Below, piece by piece: positions 1 to 8,696 of a stretch of DNA of 64,000 nucleotides. The first letter of the stretch is position 1, and the number at the start of each line of letters is the position of its first letter. The DNA is taken from the NCBI RefSeq assembly GCF_014174395.1, contig NZ_JABEQD010000003.1, positions 248,001-312,000 on the forward strand. The letters are read 5' to 3'. Source of the stretch: Gluconacetobacter aggeris (GTDB lineage Bacteria > Pseudomonadota > Alphaproteobacteria > Acetobacterales > Acetobacteraceae). Below the pieces are notes generated by a model, which worked only from the letters and a program-made list of their open reading frames with translations, was not told the origin of the DNA and ran no database searches. The position numbers were made by a program, and so were the translations under genes.

Positions 1-295
1 CGCAACCGACGGGACGGATCTGGATGCCCAGCAGGCGGCAACAGGTGCGACGCGGGATTCGGATGGATCTGATCCCATGCCCAGACAGGCCGTGACCGCC
101 GGACAGTCCGGAGCGTCGGCAGACGGCAACCCGGAATTCCAGCAGGCCGTCATCGCCCTGGCCAGCCAGATGAAGGCCCTTCTCCGGGAAAGCAAGGAAC
201 ACCTGAAAAAGCAGGACGTGACATCGGACAGCAATCTCCAGAGCGCTCAGAACGCCCTTGATACCGTCGACCAGCTCCTTCCGACCGTATCCTGA
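1..295 (+). CDS. 3' end of an unrecognised gene, 5' end outside window
   Basis: The frame is open from base 2 to a TGA at 293-295, so about 97 codons are visible and the gene probably starts upstream of the window. An internal ATG at 77 would give 72 residues. The visible protein is polar and rich in Ala, Gln, Asp and Ser. Its second half looks helical (QMKALLRESKEHLKK), without cysteines or a membrane segment. I do not recognise a family and assign no function. It ends about 60 bases before a TonB-dependent receptor gene on the same strand, so the two could share a transcript. Confidence 0.5.
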   Translation, partial: ATDGTDLDAQQAATGATRDSDGSDPMPRQAVTAGQSGASADGNPEFQQAVIALASQMKALLRESKEHLKKQDVTSDSNLQSAQNALDTVDQLLPTVS

Positions 296-357
296 CCGGC
301 GGCCCGTGGCGGTAACAGCTCCGGGCCTGTCGGGTGAGCTGAACAAAGAAATTGCTG

Positions 358-2712
358 ATGCCCTTTTTGGATCGTCCGGTCAGAAGAAGAAAACAGCAAA
401 AAAACCTGAGACTGATACGAATCATCCGTCATCTGACAGTGATAGAACTTAAAAACGGAAGTTTTCTTAGCGCATATTTGGTTATTCTGTTTCTTTCGAT
501 TTCCCAATCTCATGCTCAGGGCGCCGGCAATGCGCCCACAGGCTCAACGGATGTCGTCGTTACCGGCCGACGGACACCAAAGACAAAAGACGTCATCGAT
601 CAATATTCGGCGCGAAACATCGACAATCTGGCCGCCATGACGATTGGGGAAGTCATCACCCGTCTTGAACGCCGAAATGGCGGTCGCCCCTTCTCGATCA
701 TCGTCAATGGTAGGCGACTGGCGGACATATCGGATCTGCGTGAGATCCCCCCGGAAGCCTTGGCCAAGATCGAGATCCTGTCCAATTCCAGCGCCGGCCG
801 CTATGGCTTCAGCCCCGCGAACAAGGTCCTCAATCTGGTTCTGAAGAAGAATTTCTCATCGCTCACGGCGGACGCCGGCACCCGTTTGCCGACAGAAGGC
901 GGGGGCGACAGCGGCAACGCCGCCCTCAGATATGTGAACATCAAGAACGAGAAACGCTTCAATGCCGCCCTATCCGGGCAGGCAAGCGAAGCCCTCTACG
1001 GGCGTGATCGCAAGAGCCTGCTTGATGACAGCGCCGACGACGCCGCGCTACTCCCATATCGCACCCTTCTGCCATCCAACCGCACCATCTCCCTGACGCC
1101 CGGCTTTGCTCTCCCCTTGGGGGCGGTGAATCTCAACGCCTCCGCGTCGCTGAGCGACATGCTGTCACAGCAGCTCGGCCGCTTCTTCTCGGCCGATGCA
1201 ACGTTGGACGGAACGCCGCAACCTGTTAGCGCGCACGGCATTATCGACCTGTCGCACACGCTCTCATATCGGCTGGGACTGAATGCCTCGGGCATGATGA
1301 AGCGGATCAACTGGACAGCCGAACTGACCGGCTCCCTCGTGACCGGACAGACCAGCAGCCGCATCTCCCGAAAGCGCATCGCCGTTGCCTTGCCTGGTGG
1401 AAGCCAGACGATGCTCCCCACGGTTTATACGCCGCTTGCCACGTCCACGAACAGCTCGGACCTGGGAGGCGCGCTGACAGCCAATGCCCCGCTGACCTCA
1501 TTGCCGGCCGGCGACATGACCATGAATACCCGATTGAGCGTGGATCTTCAGGATCTCGCTTCCACCACCAGATCCGCAGAATTCTCCCACCAGGCCAACG
1601 CGCAGATGCGCTCGCGGGCACATTTCGGGCTGGATGTTCCCCTGACCAGTCCGGATTTCACGCCTTTCAAAATGCCCGGCAGCACGTCCCTCTCCCTGAA
1701 TGGCGATTATGAGCGGGCACAGCATGTCGGCGGCATGCCGAGTTACGACCTCTCCTGGGAATGGCAGCCGATCGACTCTCTGTCGATCAGCCTGGACAGA
1801 AGTGCGACGGGCTCCCTGACAGCTCTTTCCAGCAGCAATGCCCCCGTGATTTACACGCCTGGCGCTTTGGTCGTGGATGCCGTTACCGGCGATTACGCCC
1901 TTGTCACCCGGATTTCAGGCGGCGCACCCAATCTCCGTTCCACGTCACAGAGCGACATGACGGCCAGAATCAGCTTCAATAAGACAGTCGGCGCAACGAA
2001 CATGGCTGCGACCGTAGAATACGAATCATCAAAGATCACAAATCCGATCATCTCGATTGTGACGCCGAACCCGCAATTCCAGCGCCTGTTTCCCAATCGG
2101 TTTATCCGAGACGCAGCCGGGCACCTGACAACAATGGATACCCGCCCCTTTAATGCCGCCGGGGAAATGATTACCGCCCTGCGACCCAACATTCATCTCT
2201 CTGGCACGATCGATACTCAGAGTGAGCGCCAGGATAACGGTGTGGATTGGGATTTCAGCCTGTCGCACGAATGGAAATTGAGCGATCAGTTGAATCCCAC
2301 ACAGGGGGCGGAAAGTGTCGATCTGCTCAAGACACCGCTTGACGGCGTGCGCGGAGCCCCACGCCATCAGGTGGATGTAGAAGCCGAGGCATCGTACCGC
2401 AGACTCAATGCCCAACTCTCCGCGAAATGGCGCTCTGGATCGCGTGTGCAAGATGTAACCGCCGCCGAACCCTATTCCATTCATTATGCAAGTTTCTGGA
2501 CCGCCGATGCTGTTGTTTCCTATACCTTCAAGCTCCAAGGGAAGGCTGCGGGCACATCAAAATCCCTCAGAGTCTGGCTTTCGGTGTCGAATATATTCGA
2601 CAGACGACAGAGTATCCGGGATTCTGCTGGTGATACGCCGGCAGCCTATCAACCGGCGTTTCTTGATCCAGCCGGACGCATCGTTGCCATTCGAGCAAGC
2701 GTACCTCTGTAG
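358..2712 (+). CDS. TonB-dependent receptor, atypical plug
   Basis: This is a predicted outer-membrane receptor that would import a ligand using TonB energy. A hydrophobic segment ending in SQSHAQ looks like a signal peptide, and DVVVTGRR follows as the TonB-box/plug entry. A plug domain (FSIIVNGRRL, IEILSNSSAGRYG) comes next and then a long beta-rich barrel. The canonical plug signature with Gly before VNI is replaced by ANKVLNLVLKK, as in a diverged receptor subgroup. The protein ends in ASVPL and lacks the usual terminal aromatic residue. The start is uncertain: TTG 352 and ATG 358 give a long basic leader, while GTG at 439 gives a compact 27-residue signal peptide. No start has a strong ribosome binding site. 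The ligand cannot be read from the sequence. The gene downstream is only a transposase scrap. Confidence 0.75.
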   Translation: MPFLDRPVRRRKQQKNLRLIRIIRHLTVIELKNGSFLSAYLVILFLSISQSHAQGAGNAPTGSTDVVVTGRRTPKTKDVIDQYSARNIDNLAAMTIGEVITRLERRNGGRPFSIIVNGRRLADISDLREIPPEALAKIEILSNSSAGRYGFSPANKVLNLVLKKNFSSLTADAGTRLPTEGGGDSGNAALRYVNIKNEKRFNAALSGQASEALYGRDRKSLLDDSADDAALLPYRTLLPSNRTISLTPGFALPLGAVNLNASASLSDMLSQQLGRFFSADATLDGTPQPVSAHGIIDLSHTLSYRLGLNASGMMKRINWTAELTGSLVTGQTSSRISRKRIAVALPGGSQTMLPTVYTPLATSTNSSDLGGALTANAPLTSLPAGDMTMNTRLSVDLQDLASTTRSAEFSHQANAQMRSRAHFGLDVPLTSPDFTPFKMPGSTSLSLNGDYERAQHVGGMPSYDLSWEWQPIDSLSISLDRSATGSLTALSSSNAPVIYTPGALVVDAVTGDYALVTRISGGAPNLRSTSQSDMTARISFNKTVGATNMAATVEYESSKITNPIISIVTPNPQFQRLFPNRFIRDAAGHLTTMDTRPFNAAGEMITALRPNIHLSGTIDTQSERQDNGVDWDFSLSHEWKLSDQLNPTQGAESVDLLKTPLDGVRGAPRHQVDVEAEASYRRLNAQLSAKWRSGSRVQDVTAAEPYSIHYASFWTADAVVSYTFKLQGKAAGTSKSLRVWLSVSNIFDRRQSIRDSAGDTPAAYQPAFLDPAGRIVAIRASVPL

Positions 2713-2729
2713 GAATACGATTGAGGCGC

Positions 2730-2879
2730 TTAGGCTTCGGCGAAGCTGTGGCATTCGACCTGCGCGAGAATGAGCTTTACCCGATCATCGCCTTCGACAT
2801 GACCGTGCTGCTGGCCACACGACCAGCCCATAACCTGGTCCAGAACATCGTCAGGGATCACAAGCTTCTTGCGTCGGAC
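2730..2879 (-). pseudogene. N-terminal scrap of an IS256-type transposase
   Basis: Read on the minus strand from 2879, an open stretch encodes VRRKKLVIPDDVLDQ and then unrelated-looking residues to a TAA at 2730. That opening resembles the conserved N-terminus of IS256-family (mutator) transposases. No start codon lies in this frame. A good Shine-Dalgarno and an ATGATG pair (AGGAGGCATGATG) sit just ahead but in a different frame, as expected after a small deletion. The rest of the transposase is missing. The remaining 2880-3100 holds no gene; a short palindrome (GCCCATAATGGGC, 2941-2953) is the only structure I see there. Confidence 0.45.
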
Positions 2880-3100
2880 ATCATGCCTCCTTCTCCGGCA
2901 TCACACCAAACACATGAAACTCAGGATAGGCCCGTCGCCTGCCCATAATGGGCTTATTGTAATCGGCATCTGGTGGAAAACCTCCAGGCTTGTCTGACGA
3001 ATGGCACGCCGTCGCAACGCGATACGAAAAAACCGCCGCCTCATTCCTCGCTATCCTTCACCTCGCCGCAGCCGCAGATCGCACCAATATCCAACATGAT

Positions 3101-6100
3101 TTAATGAAAATCCCTCGATATCACGTCGATTTTTTCCGTTTTCTTACCCTCTCCCGCCCCGTTCTCCAGGCCCGCTCCCCGGTTTCCCACATCGGCCAGC
3201 AGGTCTGAAAGATCCGTGATCTCGCGTGCCACCAGATGCACGACCTCCCCTTCCTTCTGCACGCTGCCCATCACGGCAAGCATCTGCCCCGACATGACCA
3301 GGCTGCGATATGTCTCGAACAGGTCGCGCCATATGATGACGTTCAGCGCACTGGTTTCATCTTCAAGTGTCAGGAACACCACGCCCTCGGCCGAGCCGGG
3401 GCGCTGGCGCACCAGCACCAGGCCGGCCGCCGTCAAACGCCTGCCATCCCTGGCCTCCATGACGTGCCGGCACGGCACGATCCCCATCCCGCGCAGATCG
3501 TCGCGCAGAAAGGCAACGGGGTGGTCGCGCAGGCTCAGGCCGATCCGGTTGTAATCCCGCGTCACCTCGGCCCCCTCGCGCATGGGCTGAAGCAGCACGG
3601 CGGGTTCCTCCGCCTCCCGCGCGACGGAGGCGGCCGCGAACAGCGGCAGGGGCTCGTCACGCAGCGCCTTGATCGCCCACAGCGCCTCACGCCGCGGCAG
3701 GCCCAGGCTGGGCCGGAACGCATCCGCCTCGGCCAGATGCGTCAGCGCCGCGACCCTCACCCCCGCCCTGCGCCACAGATCGTCGACGGAAGCGAAGGGC
3801 CGGTCCCCCCGGGCCCCCACGATGCAGGCCGTATCCCTGTCGCTCAGTCCCCTGACCAGGCTCATGCCCAGCCGAACGGCAAGATACCCTTTTTCCGTCG
3901 CCGGCCCTTCCAGCGTGCTATCCCAGCGCGAGGCGTTGATGCAGACGGGCCGCACTTCCACCCCATGCTCGCGCGCGTCCCGCACCAACTGGGCCGGCGC
4001 ATAGAACCCCATCGGCTGGGAATTGAGCAACGCGGCCAGGAACACATCGGGATGCCTGCATTTCATCCAGGATGACGAATAGGCAAGGATTGCGAAACTC
4101 GCCGCATGGCTCTCCGGAAATCCATACGACCCGAATCCCTCCAACTGCTGGTAGATCCGTTCGGCGAATTCGGGCGCATAGCCGTTCGCCTTCATGCCTT
4201 CGACCAGCTTGGTCTGGAACCTGCCGATCGTGCCGGTATTCTTGAAGGTGGCCATCGCGCGCCGGAGTTGATCGGCCTCGCTGGCGGTAAAATCGGCGCA
4301 AACCATTGCCACCTGCATCGCCTGCTCCTGGAACAGGGGGATGCCCAGCGTCTTTTTCAGCACCTTCTCCAGTTCCGGGGTCGGATAATCTTCCGTCTCG
4401 ATCCCTTCCCGCCGCCGCAGATAAGGATGGACCATATCCCCCTGGATCGGGCCGGGCCGCACGATGGCAACCTCGATCACCAGATCATAGAATTCGCGCG
4501 GCTTCAGGCGCGGCAACATGGACATCTGCGCCCGGGATTCGATCTGGAACACCCCGATCGTATCCGCCTTGCGGATCATGGCGTACGTGTCGGGGTCCTC
4601 GGCCGGAATGGTGGCAAGCGTGAAATGCTCCCCTTTATGGTCGGCCAGAAGATCGAGCCCCTTCTTCATGCAGGTCAGCATGCCCAATGCCAGGCAATCG
4701 ACCTTCATGAATTTCAGGACGTCGATATCGTCCTTGTCCCATTCGATGATCTGCCTGTCATCCATCGCCGCAGGCTCGACCGGCACCAGTTCGTCCAGCC
4801 GGTCACGGGTCAGCACGAAGCCGCCCGGATGCTGCGACAGATGGCGCGGCACGCCGATCAGGCAGCACGCCAGGTCCAGCGTCAGCCGGATACGCCGGTC
4901 GGACAGGTCGATGCCGGTATCCCGGAACTGCTCGGGGTCCGCATTCTTCGACCAGCCCCAGATCTGGCCCGAAAGCGTGCGGATCAGATCCTCGGGCAGA
5001 CCCATGACCTTGCCGACATCCCGCAACGCCCCCTTGGCGCGATAGCGGATCACCACGGCCGTCAGGGCCGCACGATCGCGGCCATAATGGCCATAGACCC
5101 ACTGGATCACCTGCTCGCGCCGTGCATGCTCGAAATCGACGTCGATATCGGGCGGTTCCCCCCGTGCCTCGGAGACAAACCGCTCGAACAGCAGATTATT
5201 GCGCGCCGGGTCGATGGCGGTGATGCCCAGCACGTAGCAGACCGCGCTATTGGCCGCCGATCCCCGCCCCTGGCACAGAATATCCTCGGCGCGGGCATGG
5301 CGCACGATGCTGTTCACGGTCAGGAAATAGGGCGCGTAGTTCATGCGCGCGATCAGGGCCAGCTCATGCTTCAGGCTTTGCCTGACCGTATCGGGAATAC
5401 CTTCGGGATAGAATTTCTCGGCCCCTTCCCACGTCAATTCCTCCAGCGCCTGCTGCGGCGTCCGGCCCGGTACCGACACCTCGTCGGGATATTGATAGGC
5501 AAGGTCATCGAGGCTGAACGTGCAGCGTTCCACGATCTCGATCGTGCGGCCCATCGCCTCCGGATAGCGGGCGAACAGGCGCGCCATCTCATGCGGCGGC
5601 TTGAGATAACGGTCGGCATGGCGCTCGCGTGCGAAGCCGGCCTCATCGATGGTGGTATTATGCCGGATGCAGGTCACGACATCCTGCACGATGCGCCGGT
5701 CGTGGGTATGGAACAGCACATCATTGGTCACCACGGTCGCTACCCGGGCCTGATGCGCCAGGTCGGCCAGCGCATACAGCCGCACCTGGTCATTGGGCCG
5801 CCGCAGCAGCGTCAGCACCATATAGGCACGATCACGAAACGCTTCCTTCAGCATGCGCAGACGCTGCGCACACGCCTCATCGGCCCCATCCGGAACCAGA
5901 AGGACGATCAGCCCCTCCCCCCATGCGACCAGGTCTTCCCACAGCAGATGGCACCTGCCCTTCCCGGCCCGCGCCTTGCCGATGGTCAGCAGGCGGCACA
6001 GGCGGCCATAGGCGGCCCGATCGGTCGGATAGACCAGCACAGGCGAAAAATCGGCCAGATCCAGGCGACAGCCGACGACCAGCCGCACCCCGGCTTCCTT

Positions 6101-6265
6101 CGCCGCCACATGGGCCTGCACCATGCCCGCCAGCGTATTCCGGTCGCAGAGCCCAAGGGCCTCGATCCCCAGCGCCTTCGCCTGCTGGAACAGGTCGGCC
6201 GGCGCGGACACCCCGCGCAGGAAGGAAAAATAACTCGTCACCTGCAATTCGGCATAACGGGTCAT
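3101..6265 (-). CDS. dnaE2: Error-prone DNA polymerase III alpha subunit DnaE2 (ImuC)
   Basis: DnaE2 is the C-family polymerase of the SOS mutasome, which extends DNA past lesions with ImuA and ImuB. The 1054 residues match the usual length. The order is an N-terminal PHP domain ([15 protein letters not shown] from residue 4), the polymerase core with the catalytic carboxylates in PDIDVDFE (residues 372-379) and a glycine-rich [15 protein letters not shown] just before, and a C-terminal OB-fold region ([19 protein letters not shown]). It ends SRDFH, typical of DnaE2. The ATG overlaps the imuB stop by four bases, so the two are translationally coupled. It is the last gene of an operon preceded by a LexA-type box near 8560. 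Replicative DnaE1 is excluded by length and context. Confidence 0.95.
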   Translation of the reverse strand: MTRYAELQVTSYFSFLRGVSAPADLFQQAKALGIEALGLCDRNTLAGMVQAHVAAKEAGVRLVVGCRLDLADFSPVLVYPTDRAAYGRLCRLLTIGKARAGKGRCHLLWEDLVAWGEGLIVLLVPDGADEACAQRLRMLKEAFRDRAYMVLTLLRRPNDQVRLYALADLAHQARVATVVTNDVLFHTHDRRIVQDVVTCIRHNTTIDEAGFARERHADRYLKPPHEMARLFARYPEAMGRTIEIVERCTFSLDDLAYQYPDEVSVPGRTPQQALEELTWEGAEKFYPEGIPDTVRQSLKHELALIARMNYAPYFLTVNSIVRHARAEDILCQGRGSAANSAVCYVLGITAIDPARNNLLFERFVSEARGEPPDIDVDFEHARREQVIQWVYGHYGRDRAALTAVVIRYRAKGALRDVGKVMGLPEDLIRTLSGQIWGWSKNADPEQFRDTGIDLSDRRIRLTLDLACCLIGVPRHLSQHPGGFVLTRDRLDELVPVEPAAMDDRQIIEWDKDDIDVLKFMKVDCLALGMLTCMKKGLDLLADHKGEHFTLATIPAEDPDTYAMIRKADTIGVFQIESRAQMSMLPRLKPREFYDLVIEVAIVRPGPIQGDMVHPYLRRREGIETEDYPTPELEKVLKKTLGIPLFQEQAMQVAMVCADFTASEADQLRRAMATFKNTGTIGRFQTKLVEGMKANGYAPEFAERIYQQLEGFGSYGFPESHAASFAILAYSSSWMKCRHPDVFLAALLNSQPMGFYAPAQLVRDAREHGVEVRPVCINASRWDSTLEGPATEKGYLAVRLGMSLVRGLSDRDTACIVGARGDRPFASVDDLWRRAGVRVAALTHLAEADAFRPSLGLPRREALWAIKALRDEPLPLFAAASVAREAEEPAVLLQPMREGAEVTRDYNRIGLSLRDHPVAFLRDDLRGMGIVPCRHVMEARDGRRLTAAGLVLVRQRPGSAEGVVFLTLEDETSALNVIIWRDLFETYRSLVMSGQMLAVMGSVQKEGEVVHLVAREITDLSDLLADVGNRGAGLENGAGEGKKTEKIDVISRDFH

Positions 6266-7815
6266 CCGAAGATCCCATGCAGGAACCAGCCCTGCGACCC
6301 GGTCTCGCCATGTTCCCCGTCACCGGCACGATAGATCCAGAACCGCTCTCCGGATGTATCCTCCACCCGGAAATAGTCGCGCGCCGTGGTCAGTTCGGCA
6401 TCCCCCTTCCACCATTCGCCAAACACCCGTTCCGGCCCATCGGCGCATTTCACCTTCCGCCGCACACCGCGCCAGATGAAGAAGACCGGCGGCTGGTCGG
6501 GCAGTTCGGCCATGGCCTGCACGGGCTCGGGCCGGGGCAGCAGGCGCGTCGGGCGCGGCCAGTGATCCGGCCAGTCCCGCGCGTCGTCCGGCGCCAGGGC
6601 AGGCACCCGGCAGAAGGAACGTTCCGGAATATCGCTTTCGACCGGCGCGACGCGATACAGCGCCCGCATGCCGACACGATTGGACAGGATATCGATCAGG
6701 CCGGAAAGATCGGGTTCCTCCGCCTCGCCCAGCAGCGACAGGGCCTGGCGCGCCCCCACCCTCTCGGCCTGCGAGGCCGTCAGCACCATGCGCTCGATCC
6801 CGAAACCCGGATCGATGGTCTCGATCTTCTCGCAGAGCAGCCGGATCAATCGTCTGGCGTCCCGTACCGGCTGGGCAGTGGCGACCCGGATCGCTTCGGC
6901 ACGATCGTCCACCCGGTGCAGCAGCAGGTCGAAACACCGGCCACCCTGCCCACGCTCCTCCAGCATCTGGCAGAGCGGGGGCACCAGCGTGCCGATCATG
7001 CGGGCGATCGTCTCGGCTGCCCCGATCGGCTCGGCAAAATTCCGGCAGACCTCCACCGGTTCAACGGGGCGCACAGGGACAATGGCCTCGGCCACACGCC
7101 CGAACGCCTGGTCCAGCCTGCACGCGACCTCCGGGCCGAACCGCAGGGCCAGCGGCGCGCGCGGCATGGCGGCAAGCGCACCGATGCGCGACACGCCCAG
7201 CGCATGCAACCCGTCGACAATGCCCTCAGGCAGACGCAGGGCCGCGACAGGCAGATCCGCAATCGCGGCCACCACCCCGCCGGGCGGCACGACCAGCATC
7301 CGCGCCCGGCCATAACGCGCCAGCGCATGGGCGGCCCCCAGCGTATCGGCGACAACCGCCTTGACGGTGATTCCGGTGTCGCGCAGCCGCTGGACCATCG
7401 CCGCCAGCATGGCCGGCTCGCCACCATGCAGGTGATCGGCCCCACTGGTGTCCAGCACGATGCCATCCGGCGGGTCGGCGGCCACGATGGGGGCGATACG
7501 GCGCTGCAACCACAAGGCCAGCTTTTCCAGCCCCTCACGGTCCCCCTGCGGATCGGCCTCCATGATGGTCAGGTCGGGATGAAACGCCTGCGCCTTGGCC
7601 ACCGGCGTACCAGGACGCAACCCCGCCTTGCGGGCGGCAAGATCGACCGAGAGCACGACCCGGCTCCGCCCCTCGCGGCCAACCAGCGCCAGCGCCGCGT
7701 CAGGCGCGGGCGCGCCGTCGCCCAGCCTCTTCCTGACCCTGTCCGTCGGCCAGAATGGCAGGTAGAGCGAGACGATTCGCGACACGGGCGCTTTGGGCAA
7801 GCCTCCCTTCTCCAT
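6262..7815 (-). CDS. imuB: ImuB, catalytically inactive Y-family polymerase-like protein
   Basis: ImuB is the hub of the mutasome: a Y-family polymerase relative that links ImuA, DnaE2 and the beta clamp without polymerising itself. The 517 residues open with [19 protein letters not shown], the usual ImuB N-terminus. They include [16 protein letters not shown], a palm-domain segment characteristic of the family, and end with a conserved-looking WFLHGIFG tail. The start is set at the first ATG (7815), which overlaps imuA by 116 bases. GTG at 7785 would still keep the conserved N-terminus and still overlap by about 86 bases. It overlaps dnaE2 by four bases downstream. Family knowledge, not the sequence alone, gives the non-catalytic role. 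Confidence 0.93.
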   Translation of the reverse strand: MEKGGLPKAPVSRIVSLYLPFWPTDRVRKRLGDGAPAPDAALALVGREGRSRVVLSVDLAARKAGLRPGTPVAKAQAFHPDLTIMEADPQGDREGLEKLALWLQRRIAPIVAADPPDGIVLDTSGADHLHGGEPAMLAAMVQRLRDTGITVKAVVADTLGAAHALARYGRARMLVVPPGGVVAAIADLPVAALRLPEGIVDGLHALGVSRIGALAAMPRAPLALRFGPEVACRLDQAFGRVAEAIVPVRPVEPVEVCRNFAEPIGAAETIARMIGTLVPPLCQMLEERGQGGRCFDLLLHRVDDRAEAIRVATAQPVRDARRLIRLLCEKIETIDPGFGIERMVLTASQAERVGARQALSLLGEAEEPDLSGLIDILSNRVGMRALYRVAPVESDIPERSFCRVPALAPDDARDWPDHWPRPTRLLPRPEPVQAMAELPDQPPVFFIWRGVRRKVKCADGPERVFGEWWKGDAELTTARDYFRVEDTSGERFWIYRAGDGEHGETGSQGWFLHGIFG

Positions 7816-8512
7816 CGCAGGCCTCCACGTCGAAAACGGCTTCGTCCCCAGCCCGGGCCCGAATCAGCTCCAGCCTCCAGCGCGGCCGCCCCACGCCCGG
7901 CACCGGCAGGGCAACGGATGGCAGCACCGACACCCGCCAGCGCGTGACGCTGGCCGTCGGCTGGCCGAAATCGGCCGCCCCGGTCGGATGCCGCCACCGC
8001 CGGATCGCGATACCCAGCGCGCCCGACGTCTCGGCGGCCAGTTGCAGGCGGCGCGAGGCCGTCATCGACAGCCGCGCCACTTCGGCCACCACGGCCCCCA
8101 GCCCGCCATGCCGCAGCCCCTCTTCGAAACAGGCCAGCACATCGACCTCCGATCCCGCCTCGACATAGATGACCCGCCGCCCCGACAGCCCAACCTGCAT
8201 CAGGGCCGGCGCGAAGACATCCTGTCGGCTGACGATCCACAGAATCCTGCCCCGCGTCCGGGCCGCGATCCCGGCCGAAAACTGGCCGGCGGCCGCGGCG
8301 TGCTGGGCATCGCACCCACCGCCCGCCACCTCATGCAGCGCCCCCAGCGTCAACCCGCCGCCCGGCAGGCGGCTGTCGATCTCCTCCAGGCCGAACGGCA
8401 GGACCGCCCGCCTGCGCCCGGCCCCGCCTTCCAGACGGCTGATCTGCTCCCGCAGCACCTCCAGCGCGGAACGGGGTTCGGGTGCGGGCATGCGGCAAGA
8501 CAGTCCATCCAT
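7700..8512 (-). CDS. imuA: ImuA, RecA-like mutasome protein
   Basis: ImuA is the first gene of the imuA-imuB-dnaE2 damage-tolerance cassette and encodes a RecA/SulA-like protein that acts with ImuB. The 270-residue product shows LPFGLEEIDSRLPGGGL followed by LHEVAGGG. That is the RecA-fold entry with a degenerate nucleotide-binding loop, as in other ImuA proteins. A GRILWIVSR strand and a SMTASRRLQLAAETSGALG segment follow. It starts at ATG 8512, 44 bases after the GTTC-N7-GTTC box, so SOS control by LexA is likely. The C-terminal part is encoded in DNA that also encodes the start of imuB in another frame. Confidence 0.88.
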   Translation of the reverse strand: MDGLSCRMPAPEPRSALEVLREQISRLEGGAGRRRAVLPFGLEEIDSRLPGGGLTLGALHEVAGGGCDAQHAAAAGQFSAGIAARTRGRILWIVSRQDVFAPALMQVGLSGRRVIYVEAGSEVDVLACFEEGLRHGGLGAVVAEVARLSMTASRRLQLAAETSGALGIAIRRWRHPTGAADFGQPTASVTRWRVSVLPSVALPVPGVGRPRWRLELIRARAGDEAVFDVEACDGEGRLAQSARVANRLALPAILADGQGQEEAGRRRARA

Positions 8513-8555
8513 GATATCCCGACCGAGGCTTCCCGATCGGCGGCCAGGTAAATAT

Positions 8556-8570
8556 GTTCCCTATTTGTTC
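8556..8570. promoter_or_regulatory. LexA (SOS) box GTTC-N7-GTTC
   Basis: The sequence GTTCCCTATTTGTTC is a perfect match to the direct-repeat LexA operator of Alphaproteobacteria (GTTC, seven bases, GTTC). It lies 44 bases before the imuA start and about 127 bases before the divergent helicase start. It should repress the mutasome operon, and it could also control the helicase gene. Confidence 0.85.
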
Positions 8571-8613
8571 CATATCAGGGGTCGGCGTCAACGACTTTCC
8601 AGACGGCCCCCGA

Positions 8614-8635
8614 CATTTGATCCGCATTTGATCCG
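8614..8635. repeat. 11-base tandem repeat in the imuA/helicase intergenic region
   Basis: Two adjacent exact copies of CATTTGATCCG lie between the SOS box and the helicase start. They could be a regulator site or a small duplication; nothing else supports a function. Confidence 0.4.
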
Positions 8636-8696
8636 CGTCGCCCGATGGCGGAAACTATAGACACCCAACAGGGAACACCCTCATGTCCGGTGGGTT

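Noticed and set aside
2941-2953. Palindrome GCCCATAATGGGC
   Set aside because: It is short and isolated, with no T-run and no matching copy nearby; not enough to call an operator or an IS end.
4106-7947. Very long open frames on the plus strand (over 700 codons each) opposite dnaE2 and imuB
   Set aside because: They are antisense shadows in GC-rich coding DNA; the translations are His/Arg/Pro-rich with no family motifs, while the minus strand encodes clear DnaE2 and ImuB.
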